A stretch of DNA of 39,992 nt from Acidimicrobiaceae bacterium (GCA_027306525.1 DAHUZM010000168.1:1-39992), one strand, 5' to 3'. Shown: positions 25,622-33,583, counted from the first letter of the stretch. Translations and numbers: made by a program. Notes: generated from the sequence alone by a model not told the origin.

Positions 25622-27663
25622 CGAGCGCACTGCTGCTCGCCGCCATGATCGTGTGGGCAGTGGGTGCCGGAGCCGATCTCGTCCTCGGTGTGCAAAGGCG
25701 ATGGGCGAGGCCCCTCCCCTCCCTCGCCGCTCTCGCCGGTTGCGGCCTCGTCGCATCCGCCGGCGTGCGGATGGTCCTCGGCCGCGCCCATGTCGTCGAT
25801 CTCGGGTCCACGCTCGGGGTGGGCGAGACCGCCCTTCGTCTCGACCCCCTCGCCGGGCTGTTCCTCACCCTGGTCGGCGGGCTCGGCGCGCTCGTCTCGG
25901 CATGTCTGGTCGGTTGGGCGGCGCCCGACGGGCGGAGCACGGCACGAGCCATGGGCGCGGGTTATCTGCTCCTCCTCGGGTCGGTCTCGATCGTCATCGT
26001 CGCCGCCGACGCCTTCACCTTCCTCTTCGCGTGGGAGGCGGTGACGGTCGCCTTCTACGTGCTCGTCGGGATTCGCCGGGCGGGCCGCGGCCAGAGCCGC
26101 GCCGCCTGGGTCACACTCGGCGTGGGCAAGCTGAGCGGGGCCGCGCTGCTCTTCGGGTTCTTGCTCCTCGCCGGGCGCGCCCACAGCGACGCCTTCGCCG
26201 CGTGGTCCGCCGTCTCGCCGGGGGCCGTCCACGACGTCGCATTCGCCCTCGTGATCATCGGCTTCGCCGCCAAGGTCGGCCTCGCCCCCTTCCAGGTCTG
26301 GCTCCCGATCGGATACCCGGCTGCGCCAGGGCCCATCAGGGCGGCCCTGGCGGGGGTCGCTGTCAACGTCGGCTTCTACGGCCTCTGGCGGTTTCTCGGC
26401 ATCCTCGGGCGTCCGCCGATCTGGCTTGCGGTCGCCGTGCTCGTCCTCGGCGGACTGACCGCGCTCGTGGGCATCGTGTTCGCAGCGGTGCAATCGGGCC
26501 TCAACCGGGTCATCTCCTACTCGAGCGTCGAGAACGCCGGGGTCATCCTCGTCGGCTACGGGGTCGCCCTCGCCGGGGCCTCTACCCACCACCCCCAGGT
26601 CGTCGCAGTCGGCCTCCTGGCGGCGAGCCTTCAGGTGCTGGCGCACGCGGTGGCAAAGTCCTCGTTGTTCGCATCGTCATCGTTCTTCGAGTCGGACCTC
26701 GGCACCGACGACCTCGAGTCCCTCCGCGGCGTCGCCAAGCGCGACCGGTGGAGCGCGACAACCTTCGGGCTCGGCTCGCTGACCCTTGCTGGCCTACCGC
26801 CCACGATCGGCTTCGTCTCGGAATGGTTCATCCTCGAGGCCCTGCTGCAGGAGTTCCGGGTCGATGACCTCGCACTCCGTCTGGCGATGGCCTTTGCCGG
26901 GGCCCTCGTGGCACTCACCGTCGGCGTGGCACTGCTCTGCTTCATCCGCCTCGTTGGTCTGCTCGTGCTCGGGCGCCCGGCGCAACGGGCGTTGGCGGGC
27001 GCCAACCTCGACGGTGGCCACCTCGGCCGGGCCGGCCTGGCGCTGATGGGGAGCGCATGTCTCGGCTTGGCCGCCGCCGCGCCGTGGGTGCTGCGCTTCA
27101 TCGCCGACGGACTTGCCCCTGTCGTCCCCCACGCGCTCACCATCGGCGCGCTGAAGGAGCCATGGGTGCTCCAACCGGTCTTCGCCAACTTCTCGATCCT
27201 CTCGCCATCGTGGCTCTTCGTCGTCATGCCGATCGGACTCCTGGCCGTCACCCTGGTCGCGCTCGGGCTCTCGGGTGGGCGGCTGCTGCGGATCCGCCGG
27301 GTGCCGGCGTGGCGATCGGCAACGCCGGGCGTCGCCGGACCCGACAGCTACAGCCCGTTCGGGTATGCCAACGCCCTGCGTCACGTGTTGGCCAACGTGC
27401 TCGGCGCACAGCGCAGCGCCACCCACGGCTCGCAACCGGCGAGCGCGAACGAACCCGTCGAGGCGACCGACCACGCGCACATCTCGGTGCGGACCGAGGT
27501 GGTCGAGCCGGTCGAGACCTATCTCTACCAGCCGGCGCGGGCGGCCTGGCTGTGGCTGGCGAGCGGCGCGAAACGGCTCCAGTCGGGTCGCCTCGACGCG
27601 TACGTCGGGTACATGCTGGCGGCCCTCCTGGTGCTGCTCGCCGTCGTCGCTGCCATGCGCTGA
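25618..27663 (+). CDS. hyfB: HyfB-like proton-translocating antiporter subunit
   Basis: A 681-residue NuoL/Mrp-type membrane subunit with about 14 core helices plus the C-terminal extension and final helix typical of HyfB/HycC. Proton-path residues are present: Glu140 in FAWEAVTV, Lys219 in GFAAKVGLAPFQVWLP, and Lys in LAHAVAKSSLF. The tail VVEPVETYLYQPARAAW resembles the lateral-helix region in this family. It is the last gene of the operon, whereas in the usual hyf order the B subunit comes first. No hyp maturation or formate dehydrogenase gene follows. Confidence 0.92.
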   Translation: MTSALLLAAMIVWAVGAGADLVLGVQRRWARPLPSLAALAGCGLVASAGVRMVLGRAHVVDLGSTLGVGETALRLDPLAGLFLTLVGGLGALVSACLVGWAAPDGRSTARAMGAGYLLLLGSVSIVIVAADAFTFLFAWEAVTVAFYVLVGIRRAGRGQSRAAWVTLGVGKLSGAALLFGFLLLAGRAHSDAFAAWSAVSPGAVHDVAFALVIIGFAAKVGLAPFQVWLPIGYPAAPGPIRAALAGVAVNVGFYGLWRFLGILGRPPIWLAVAVLVLGGLTALVGIVFAAVQSGLNRVISYSSVENAGVILVGYGVALAGASTHHPQVVAVGLLAASLQVLAHAVAKSSLFASSSFFESDLGTDDLESLRGVAKRDRWSATTFGLGSLTLAGLPPTIGFVSEWFILEALLQEFRVDDLALRLAMAFAGALVALTVGVALLCFIRLVGLLVLGRPAQRALAGANLDGGHLGRAGLALMGSACLGLAAAAPWVLRFIADGLAPVVPHALTIGALKEPWVLQPVFANFSILSPSWLFVVMPIGLLAVTLVALGLSGGRLLRIRRVPAWRSATPGVAGPDSYSPFGYANALRHVLANVLGAQRSATHGSQPASANEPVEATDHAHISVRTEVVEPVETYLYQPARAAWLWLASGAKRLQSGRLDAYVGYMLAALLVLLAVVAAMR

Positions 27664-27778
27664 GGAGCCGGCAGCCGACCGCGAAGAGCTCGCCTCACGC
27701 GCTCAGTCTCTTGGCGCCACGGAGCACAGGAGATCCCGACGACGGACGCGCACGGATGGCTCTGCCTTCGGGATCGAC

Positions 27779-29197
27779 TCAGCCACGGGCGCACGAGGCG
27801 CCCACGGCACGATCGGCGCTCGCCCAGCCGCGGACTTCGCCCTCGGGCCAATAGTCACCCGTCGCAGGATCCTGCTGGTAGGCGACCGGAGCAGGTTCGC
27901 CGGCGGCGATGCTGGCGACCGCACGAAGGAACCGGTCGATGTCCTCGAGCGTGGTGTTGATGCCGCAGCTCGCGCGGACGGCGCCCGGCACGTTGCGGCG
28001 ATCGCCCGAGCGGACGGCGTCGCGGTACGCGGCGATCTCAGCCGGGCTCAGATCCAAGAGCCGCATGAGATAGGGGTGAGCGCAGAAACAACCATGGCGG
28101 ACGCCAATGGCATGCTCGGCGCTCAACCGGGCGGCGACCAGCGCATGGGGGACCCCCTCGAGGGTGAACGTCGCGAGCGGAAGCGTCTCGATGTCGGGAT
28201 CCGGGCCGAGCAGGCGGATCCCCTCGATGTTGGCCAGCCCGCTGCGGAGTCGTCGCGCCAAGGTGCCGTCGTGCGCGGCGATGGACGGCCACCCGATCCT
28301 CTCCAACTCGTCGATGGCCGCGTGCAGGGCGATGGCACCGATGACGTTCGGGGAGCCCGCCTCCTCTCGCTCGGGGGGATCCGTCCAGGCAACCTCGTCG
28401 AGGTCCACGAGATCGACCGCCCCTCCCCCGGCGAGAAATGGGTCGCCGTCGGCGAAGGTGGCTCGCGGACCGATCAAGATCCCCGAGCCGAACGGCGCGT
28501 ACATCTTGTGCCCGCTCCAGGCCAGGTAGTCGGCCGACCGCGGCAGCGCCCCGTGCGCTGCCAGCTGCGCGCCGTCGACCAGGACCTGGACCCCGCGCTC
28601 ATGGGCGGCGTCGATGATCGTATCGATCGGCGGCAACCAGCCCGACACGTTCGAAGCCGCCGTGATCGCGAGCAGGCGGGGCGCGGGGCGCCGCTCCAAC
28701 GCCTCGACGACGGCCTCGGCGTCGAAGACGCCGTCGGGCCCGCATTCCACGAACCGCCGTTCGCAGAGCCGGGCCCAGGGCAGCAGGTTGGCATGGTGTT
28801 CGACGACCGTCGTGACGACGACGTCATCGGGTTCGAGCCGGAGCCGGTAGGCGAGGTGGTTGATCGCTTCGGTCGTGTTCCGACAGATGATCGCGAGATC
28901 GTCACCGTCGGTCCGTCGCCCGGCAAAGCCCATCGCGGCAACCCGGGCCTCCTCGTAGGCGGCCGTCGCCCGGCGCGACTTGTATCCGGCGCCCCGGTGC
29001 ACGCTCGAGTACCAGGGCAAGAACGAGTGGACGCGCTCGGCGACGGCCCCAAGCGCGTTCGTCGAGGCGGCTGCGTCCAAGTTCAGATACGCCCGCTCCT
29101 CGCCGTCGACGCATGGGACGGCGAGGCCGTCGCCGACCAGGGGCACGGGCAACGCTCCGGCTGCCGGCGCCCCAGCCCGCTCAGGATCCAGTGACAC
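27779..29197 (-). CDS. cysteine desulfurase-like class V aminotransferase
   Basis: PLP enzyme of 472 residues. The cofactor lysine lies in AWSGHKMYAPFG, the His stacking on PLP in VVEHHANLLPW, and the catalytic cysteine loop is HGCFCAHPY. It resembles SufS/CsdA-like desulfurases that form protein persulfide from cysteine, with a C-terminal extension of about 40 residues after the usual end. No sufU, iscU or other cluster-assembly gene is adjacent. A specialised sulfur-donor role within the persulfide regulon is therefore plausible but inferred. The GTG start has AGGAGG 12 bases upstream. It lies 129 bases after a 59-residue cysteine-rich ORF controlled by the CsoR/CstR-type operator. Confidence 0.88.
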   Translation of the reverse strand: MSLDPERAGAPAAGALPVPLVGDGLAVPCVDGEERAYLNLDAAASTNALGAVAERVHSFLPWYSSVHRGAGYKSRRATAAYEEARVAAMGFAGRRTDGDDLAIICRNTTEAINHLAYRLRLEPDDVVVTTVVEHHANLLPWARLCERRFVECGPDGVFDAEAVVEALERRPAPRLLAITAASNVSGWLPPIDTIIDAAHERGVQVLVDGAQLAAHGALPRSADYLAWSGHKMYAPFGSGILIGPRATFADGDPFLAGGGAVDLVDLDEVAWTDPPEREEAGSPNVIGAIALHAAIDELERIGWPSIAAHDGTLARRLRSGLANIEGIRLLGPDPDIETLPLATFTLEGVPHALVAARLSAEHAIGVRHGCFCAHPYLMRLLDLSPAEIAAYRDAVRSGDRRNVPGAVRASCGINTTLEDIDRFLRAVASIAAGEPAPVAYQQDPATGDYWPEGEVRGWASADRAVGASCARG

Positions 29198-29326
29198 AGC
29201 CGTGGTGCCCTCCTTCGCACCGGGCTACCGACCAGCCAGTGCAGGCCCAGTCTTGCGGAGGTGCTCCGCCGATGTGCGCAAGCAGGTGGCCCCTCCCCGC
29301 GCTGCCGGTTCGATGGAGGCTCGCCG

Positions 29327-29506
29327 CTATCCCCGACGGCGCCCGAAGATGCGCCAGCCGGTCGAGCGAGGGACCCCGGCCGGGCGCTCGTCTCGACACC
29401 GGCACCGCTCCGCTTCGGGGACGTGTCCAAGCACCTGTTCGACGTGGGCCCCGCAGCCTCGCCACGTCGGCCGTCCGCATGCACCGCATTTCACCGCCCT
29501 GCACAT
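29327..29506 (-). CDS. 59-residue cysteine-rich (zinc-ribbon-like) protein
   Basis: A short gene reads MCRAVKCGACGRPTWRGCG, then HVEQVLGHVPEAERCRCRD, and ends RIFGRRRG. The CxxCGxxTWxGCGxH pattern followed by a late CxC matches a family of tiny conserved proteins seen in many bacteria; it may bind zinc. No function is known. The ATG lies inside the palindrome 29505-29520, and the GGGGGG of that palindrome serves as ribosome site. A repressor bound there would therefore sit on the start of this gene. It is divergent from the CsoR/CstR-family gene and upstream of the desulfurase. Confidence 0.65.
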   Translation of the reverse strand: MCRAVKCGACGRPTWRGCGAHVEQVLGHVPEAERCRCRDERPAGVPRSTGWRIFGRRRG

Positions 29507-29520
29507 ACCCCCCAGGGTAT
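29505..29520. promoter_or_regulatory. CsoR/CstR-type operator 1 (ATACCC-N4-GGGTAT)
   Basis: Inverted repeat ATACCC/GGGTAT with spacer CCCA, in the divergent region of the repressor gene and the 59-residue gene. A -10-like TAGAAT follows at 29525-29530 for the repressor gene. The same design appears at 32026-32041 and 38730-38745. Confidence 0.75.
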
Positions 29521-29570
29521 CATCTAGAATCGCGGTTTGCCCGCGGGCTGCGGGCCGAAGGAGCTTCCCC

Positions 29571-29840
29571 ATGGAAATGCCCGACGAGGTGATCGAAGAC
29601 GTGCGGCGGCGGTTGCACCGCGTCGCCGGCCAGGTGCAGGCCGTGGAGCGCATGCTGGACGAGGGTCGGGAGTGCCGCGACGTCGTCACGCAGATCTCGG
29701 CCGCGACGAAGGCCCTCGAGCAGGCCGGGTTCCGCCTTGTGGCGGCGGGTCTCACCTATTGCGTCCAGGATCCCGAGGCTGCGGCCGCGGACGGCTACCC
29801 ACTCGAGGAGATCCAACGGATGTTCATGAAGCTGGCGTGA
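29571..29840 (+). CDS. CsoR/CstR-family metal- or sulfur-sensing repressor
   Basis: An 89-residue all-helical repressor of the CsoR/FrmR/RcnR/CstR family (DUF156). It opens with VRRRLHRVAGQVQAVERML. The two conserved cysteines are Cys35 (GRECRDVV) and Cys64 (LTYCV), 29 residues apart as in the family. The His four residues before the second Cys, needed by copper sensors, is Gly60 here, so copper sensing is unlikely. A two-cysteine site fits CstR-like sensing of persulfides or polysulfides. The ATG follows GAAGGAG. Operator 1 lies 51 bases upstream, implying autorepression. Its end overlaps the end of the converging fusion gene by 17 bases. Confidence 0.85.
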   Translation: MEMPDEVIEDVRRRLHRVAGQVQAVERMLDEGRECRDVVTQISAATKALEQAGFRLVAAGLTYCVQDPEAAAADGYPLEEIQRMFMKLA

Positions 29841-31176
29841 CCCGCGTCTCGCGACGGGCCCACAGGACGACGTCGGTGCCCGGCTCTTCGACGTCGCTGC
29901 TCCCCTCCAGGCGCTCGAGCGCGAGGACCTCCACGCCCGGCACCGATTGCAGATCCGCCTCGGTGTAGAGACGCTCGGGATACGGCGGTCCGACCACGCC
30001 GAGGGACGCGAGATGGTGGCCGACGACGAACAGGTGGCCGCCGGGCCCGAGGCAGCTGGCGGAGGCGGCGAGCAGCTTGGCGCGCACGGGACGATCGGGG
30101 TGGAGATACGCGACCACCACCAGATCGAAGCCCGCGCCGGCGGCCCGCACCTCTTCGGCGTAGCTGAAGAGGTCGCCGACCACCGTCTGGATGGAGAGCC
30201 CCTCGCCCGCTGCAGCCTCCGCGAGCCGATCGAGCGCCACTCGCGAGGCGTCCACCGCGACGACCTCCCAACCGCGCCGTGCCAGCCACAGGCTGTTGCG
30301 GCCCTCGCCGGCGCCGAGGTCGACGGCTTTGCCCGGGGCGATCGGGTCGACGAGTTCGACGAGGCGCTCATTGGGCTCGGGGCGAAAGACCCGGGGCGCC
30401 GACGCATAACGCCGGTCCCACTCCTCGCCGATGCCATGGGCGTGGTCGGCGTGGGACATCGACGACAAGTCTGCTCCATCTTGGACATCGCGTCGACGCG
30501 GCAAGGGTCGCCTCAGCCAGCGGAGCGATTCCGTCTCGCCGAGCAAGTCGAGCCGGCGCCACAACACCGGGTTCTCGGTCGATTGGCTGGCATGGCAGCC
30601 GATGGCTCGCCGTTGTCCGCTTCGATCGACCTCGATGACGACATCGAGGTCTTTGCCCTCCCTTCCGACGAAGTGCGTGGCGAACTCCTCGTTGAGGCTC
30701 GACGCGACATTCGAGGGCAGGCTCCACGCGAGGACGGGCAGATCGCCGACGGCCACGAGGGCGGCCTCCGTCGCTCGGTGATGGTCGGGATGCCCGGTCA
30801 CACCACCAAGGTCGAACGTGAGGAGGAGATCCGCACCGATCTCACGCGCCATGGCGGTCACCTCGGCCGCGAGATCGCCGAGCGATTCGCCCGAGAGTGA
30901 GCCGTCGGGCCTGTCAAGAAGCTTCACTCCCTTGATGCCGAGGACCTCAGCCGCCTCCGCCAACTCGTTGGCCCGGATCTCGGCCAGCTGGCGCGCCGTC
31001 GCTCCGAGCGAGGATGCCTCGCCCCGCGTGAAGCAGAGCGTCGTGACGTCAGCCCCCCCAGCCACGAACCGTCCGATGATCGCCCCGAGTCCGAAGCTCT
31101 CGTCGTCAGGATGGGCGCAAACGACGAGCACCGAGGAGACGCCAGGCAGCGACCCCCGTGGCGGCAGGCCGGCCAT
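29824..31176 (-). CDS. PIG-L deacetylase fused to SAM methyltransferase
   Basis: A 450-residue two-domain protein. Residues 14 to about 220 are a PIG-L/LmbE-type zinc deacetylase with VCAHPDDESFGLG (His22, Asp24, Asp25) and GHPDHHRAT. The family includes MshB/BshB of mycothiol and bacillithiol synthesis. Residues from about 240 are a class I methyltransferase with VDLGAGEGRNSLWLARRG as motif I. The second domain begins MSHADHAHGIGEEWDRRY, which looks like the natural start of a separate protein (internal ATG at 30459), so the fusion may be recent. The start is 2 bases after the DUF302 stop. As third gene after thioredoxin it probably belongs to the sulfur-stress regulon. Confidence 0.82.
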   Translation of the reverse strand: MAGLPPRGSLPGVSSVLVVCAHPDDESFGLGAIIGRFVAGGADVTTLCFTRGEASSLGATARQLAEIRANELAEAAEVLGIKGVKLLDRPDGSLSGESLGDLAAEVTAMAREIGADLLLTFDLGGVTGHPDHHRATEAALVAVGDLPVLAWSLPSNVASSLNEEFATHFVGREGKDLDVVIEVDRSGQRRAIGCHASQSTENPVLWRRLDLLGETESLRWLRRPLPRRRDVQDGADLSSMSHADHAHGIGEEWDRRYASAPRVFRPEPNERLVELVDPIAPGKAVDLGAGEGRNSLWLARRGWEVVAVDASRVALDRLAEAAAGEGLSIQTVVGDLFSYAEEVRAAGAGFDLVVVAYLHPDRPVRAKLLAASASCLGPGGHLFVVGHHLASLGVVGPPYPERLYTEADLQSVPGVEVLALERLEGSSDVEEPGTDVVLWARRETRVTPAS

Positions 31177-31178
31177 GC

Positions 31179-31577
31179 TCAGTGTTGCAGTCGGTCGATG
31201 GCCCGGCGAAGTGCCGCAGCAGCCTCCTCCCCCAGTGCCGAGGACCCCTCCGCCGTCCTCGGGTCGCCCAGGGCGAGCATGGTCCGGGGATCGGCGATGG
31301 ACACGAGCGTCCGGCCCGTCGGGCTCTCTTCGAGGACCACATTGCACGGCAGCAGGAGCGCGAGCGACCGGTCGACCTCGAGTGCTCGATGGGCGAAGGA
31401 CGGATTGCATGCGCCGAGGATCTTGAGCGGCGCTCGCTGCACGCCGAGCTTCGCCTCCAAGGTGGCGGCCACGTCGATCTCGGTCAGCACGCCGAACCCC
31501 TCTTCGAGCAGCGCCTGGCGGACGGCCAGCTCAGCCTCCTCGATGGGCTCGTCGACCGTGGTTTCGAAGGCGTCCAT
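31179..31577 (-). CDS. DUF302 domain protein
   Basis: A 132-residue soluble protein with the DUF302 fold: LLEEGFGVLTEIDVAATLEAKLG at the start, then ILGACNPSFAHRAL and LLLPCNVVL, each carrying one cysteine. The function of the family is unsettled; its members often sit in sulfur-, thiol- or metal-related gene sets, and the two cysteines suit a thiol role. It lies 35 bases after thioredoxin and 2 bases before the PIG-L/methyltransferase gene, so the three form an operon behind operator 2. Confidence 0.85.
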   Translation of the reverse strand: MDAFETTVDEPIEEAELAVRQALLEEGFGVLTEIDVAATLEAKLGVQRAPLKILGACNPSFAHRALEVDRSLALLLPCNVVLEESPTGRTLVSIADPRTMLALGDPRTAEGSSALGEEAAAALRRAIDRLQH

Positions 31578-31612
31578 CTCGGTCCTCCCGGACTCAGCGT
31601 TCCTGAACGGTG

Positions 31613-31987
31613 TCAGTTGGCGGCCGCGCTGGCCTGCTCGGCCACGAGGCGGCGCACGTCGTCCATGTCCAGTGCCTTGATCTTGCCGATGAGCTCCTCA
31701 AGCGCGGAGGCCGGCAGCGCGCCGGCCTGGGCGTAGAGGAGGACGTTCTCCCGGAAGGCCATGAGCGTCGGGATCGACATGATCCCGAAGCGCGCCGCCA
31801 GCTCCTGCTCGGCCTCGGTGTCGACCTTGGCGAACACCACGTCTCCGTGGGTGTTCGAGGCGGACTCGTAGACCGGGGCGAACATCCGGCACGGACCGCA
31901 CCACCCCGCCCAGAAGTCGACGAGCACGACGTCGTTCGAGCTCACGGTCTCCTCGAAGTTGCTCTTGTCCAGTGCCACAGTTGCCAC
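31613..31987 (-). CDS. trxA: thioredoxin
   Basis: A 124-residue thioredoxin with the redox motif WCGPC (Cys30, Cys33), the cis-proline in MSIPTLMAF, and the usual VLVDFWA strand. Cytosolic; there is no signal peptide. It reduces disulfides and can also release sulfide from persulfides. The GTG at 31987 is preceded by GAGGAGG; an open extension to 32086 would read through operator 2 and is rejected. It is the first gene of the trx-DUF302-PIG-L/methyltransferase operon, with operator 2 centred about 46 bases upstream. Confidence 0.93.
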   Translation of the reverse strand: MATVALDKSNFEETVSSNDVVLVDFWAGWCGPCRMFAPVYESASNTHGDVVFAKVDTEAEQELAARFGIMSIPTLMAFRENVLLYAQAGALPASALEELIGKIKALDMDDVRRLVAEQASAAAN

Positions 31988-32024
31988 GCGAATCCTCCTC
32001 GTTCGGGTCCCTCCGTACAACCCC

Positions 32025-32042
32025 AATACCCCCGGGGGTATT
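32025..32042. promoter_or_regulatory. CsoR/CstR-type operator 2, 18-bp palindrome
   Basis: AATACCCCCGGGGGTATT is a perfect 18-base palindrome 37 bases upstream of the thioredoxin start. It contains ATACCC-N4-GGGTAT, the same arrangement as operators 1 and 3. Confidence 0.8.
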
Positions 32043-32094
32043 CCACGGTAGCGGGGACGACCGGAGGTGCACTCGAAGCCGGGCACCCTTGGTC

Positions 32095-32111
32095 AAGAAG
32101 GTTGCCTTCTT
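32095..32111 (-). terminator. possible hairpin terminator after PAP2 gene
   Basis: AAGAAGG and CCTTCTT form a perfect 7-bp stem with loop TTG, 84 bases after the PAP2 stop and upstream of operator 2. There is no T-tract. Confidence 0.35.
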
Positions 32112-32195
32112 GCCGTCGACCCGATGCCCGTCGACCCGATCCCCAGCCCTTGAAGCGGGCACGGCGCTCTGCGGAGAGGCGCCGGAGCGCGGGGC

Positions 32196-32963
32196 CTACC
32201 CGGCGGTCGCAGGGAGCGGCCGGCGCACCACGACCCCGAAGACGGTGGGCTCGACGATGTCGACCACCCAGTACGCCAAGGGGCGGAGCAACGAGGCCAG
32301 CAGGACGATGACACCCGAGAGCAGGTAGCCGGCGACCACGTCGCCGGGGTAGTGCGCACCGACGTACACGCGGGCGAAGCACAAGAAGAGCCCGAGCACG
32401 ATGTTCACGACGACGAGGGTTCGAACGGCCCCGAGCCCGCTCGGCTCGACCATGGGTTCTTGGGGCAGCCCGCGAGCCACCGAAGGCCGCCGTCGCCACA
32501 CCCCGGCGCCGACCACCAGCAGGACCGAAAGGGTGAGGCCCCCGGCGACGATGGAATGGTCTGAGGGGAAGGAGTAGTCAGTCGTCTTGCCCACCAAGAC
32601 GAGCACCTGAGGATGGGTGGCATAGGGCCGTAGCTCTTTGGCGGCGTGGTCCACAAGCTGGTTGACCCCGAGTGCGACGAGCGTGCCGACTCCCCCGAGG
32701 AACAGGAGTGCGGCGGCCCTCGATGCCCTTCGCCACCAAGCGATCGCGTAGACGACCACGAAGACCACGGCGAGGAGGACCGGGCCAAGCCAGAGCGCGT
32801 AGTTGTGCATGAACGTGTGCGCCCAGGCCGTGTGGCGGGAGAAGTTGTTGATGTCGAGGTACCACGAGGTGTTGAGGCCCTTGGGTGGAAGCACTCGCAC
32901 GCTTGCGAGAACGGGGGCGATCAACACGGTCTGTGCCACTGGCGTGACGGCAAGGTGGTCCAC
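32196..32963 (-). CDS. PAP2 family membrane phosphatase
   Basis: A 255-residue membrane protein with about six helices and the three phosphatase motifs: AKELRPYATHP, YSFPSDHSIVAGG and RVYVGAHYPGDVVAG (catalytic His and Asp). Members dephosphorylate undecaprenyl diphosphate or phosphatidic acid at the membrane. The SDH form of motif 2 and the length resemble BcrC-type undecaprenyl diphosphatases, but the substrate is not certain. The GTG at 32963 follows GAGGAG at a short distance; an ATG at 32996 has no ribosome site. It is divergent from the ChrB-like gene. Confidence 0.87.
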   Translation of the reverse strand: MDHLAVTPVAQTVLIAPVLASVRVLPPKGLNTSWYLDINNFSRHTAWAHTFMHNYALWLGPVLLAVVFVVVYAIAWWRRASRAAALLFLGGVGTLVALGVNQLVDHAAKELRPYATHPQVLVLVGKTTDYSFPSDHSIVAGGLTLSVLLVVGAGVWRRRPSVARGLPQEPMVEPSGLGAVRTLVVVNIVLGLFLCFARVYVGAHYPGDVVAGYLLSGVIVLLASLLRPLAYWVVDIVEPTVFGVVVRRPLPATAG

Positions 32964-33038
32964 ATGGCTCCTCGGTTCCGAAGGTGTCCGGAGCATGACC
33001 AGAGGTCGCCTAGCAACGTATCACTGGTCAATGGCTCA

Positions 33039-33058
33039 CATGTAGCATTCGTTACATG
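33039..33058. promoter_or_regulatory. inverted repeat over start of ChrB-like gene
   Basis: CATGTA (33039-33044) and TACATG (33053-33058) are perfect inverted arms 8 bases apart. The right arm includes the ATG of the ChrB-like gene. A repressor bound here would block transcription or translation. No ribosome site is visible, so the mRNA may be leaderless. Confidence 0.4.
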
Positions 33059-33583
33059 GGTTGGCGCGTCCTAACCTACCGCCTGTCTGGCGACCAATCT
33101 CGGCACCGGGTCGCCGTCTGGCGGGAGCTGCGCAGGGTGGGCGCTGTGGCCTTGCAGTCGGCGACCTGGGCCATTCCGAAGGGCGACCGCTTCGACGAGG
33201 GTCTCGCGCGGGCGATCACGCTCGTCAATCGCTCGGGCGGGCAGGCGTTGTGCTTCGATGTCTCGGCCTCCGACGAGGTGCTGGCGACAGTGGAGGCGCT
33301 CTACACCGCCGAGCGTGAGGCCGAGTGGGTCGAATTCAGGTCGGAGTGCGACAAGGCGGAGGCCGAACTTCGCCGAGAGGTCGAGATGGAGAGGTTCACT
33401 CTGGCCGAGCTCGATGAGGAGGAGCAGAGCGTTGAACGGCTCCGGCGTTGGTACCGCGAGCTGCGGGCCAAGGACCTCTTCGTCGCCCCCTCCGCCACGC
33501 AAGCCGAACGACGACTCAAAGAATGCCGTGAGCTGCTCGAGGACTTCGCCGAGCGCGTCTACGAGGCTCGCGGGCGGCCATGA
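33056..33583 (+). CDS. ChrB N-terminal-domain protein
   Basis: A 175-residue protein beginning GWRVLTYRLSGDQSRHRVAVWRELR in form, then GAVALQSATWAIP, the typical start of the ChrB N-terminal domain found in chromate-resistance regulators. A charged helical region with coiled-coil character follows (EMERFTLAELDEEEQSVERL). It lacks the C-terminal ChrB domain, as in many short actinobacterial homologues. No chrA chromate transporter is in the window. Its role may be regulatory, but chromate sensing is not established here. The start codon lies inside an inverted repeat. The 106 bases before the DedA gene show nothing recognisable. Confidence 0.8.
   Translation: MGWRVLTYRLSGDQSRHRVAVWRELRRVGAVALQSATWAIPKGDRFDEGLARAITLVNRSGGQALCFDVSASDEVLATVEALYTAEREAEWVEFRSECDKAEAELRREVEMERFTLAELDEEEQSVERLRRWYRELRAKDLFVAPSATQAERRLKECRELLEDFAERVYEARGRP

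Noticed and set aside
20204-27663. Interpretation as a functional formate hydrogenlyase or hydrogenase 4
   Set aside because: All NiFe-binding cysteines are absent from the large subunit and no formate dehydrogenase or maturation gene is present.
29261-29527. 88-codon forward frame before the CsoR/CstR-family gene
   Set aside because: No ribosome site or domain, and it is antisense to the cysteine-rich 59-codon gene, which has a recognisable motif.
29571-29840. Annotation as a copper-sensing CsoR
   Set aside because: The copper-ligand histidine is missing and no copper ATPase or chaperone is nearby.
32113-32140. Two direct copies of CCGTCGACCCGAT at 15-base spacing
   Set aside because: Only two copies, in an intergenic region with no link to a known element; not a repeat array.
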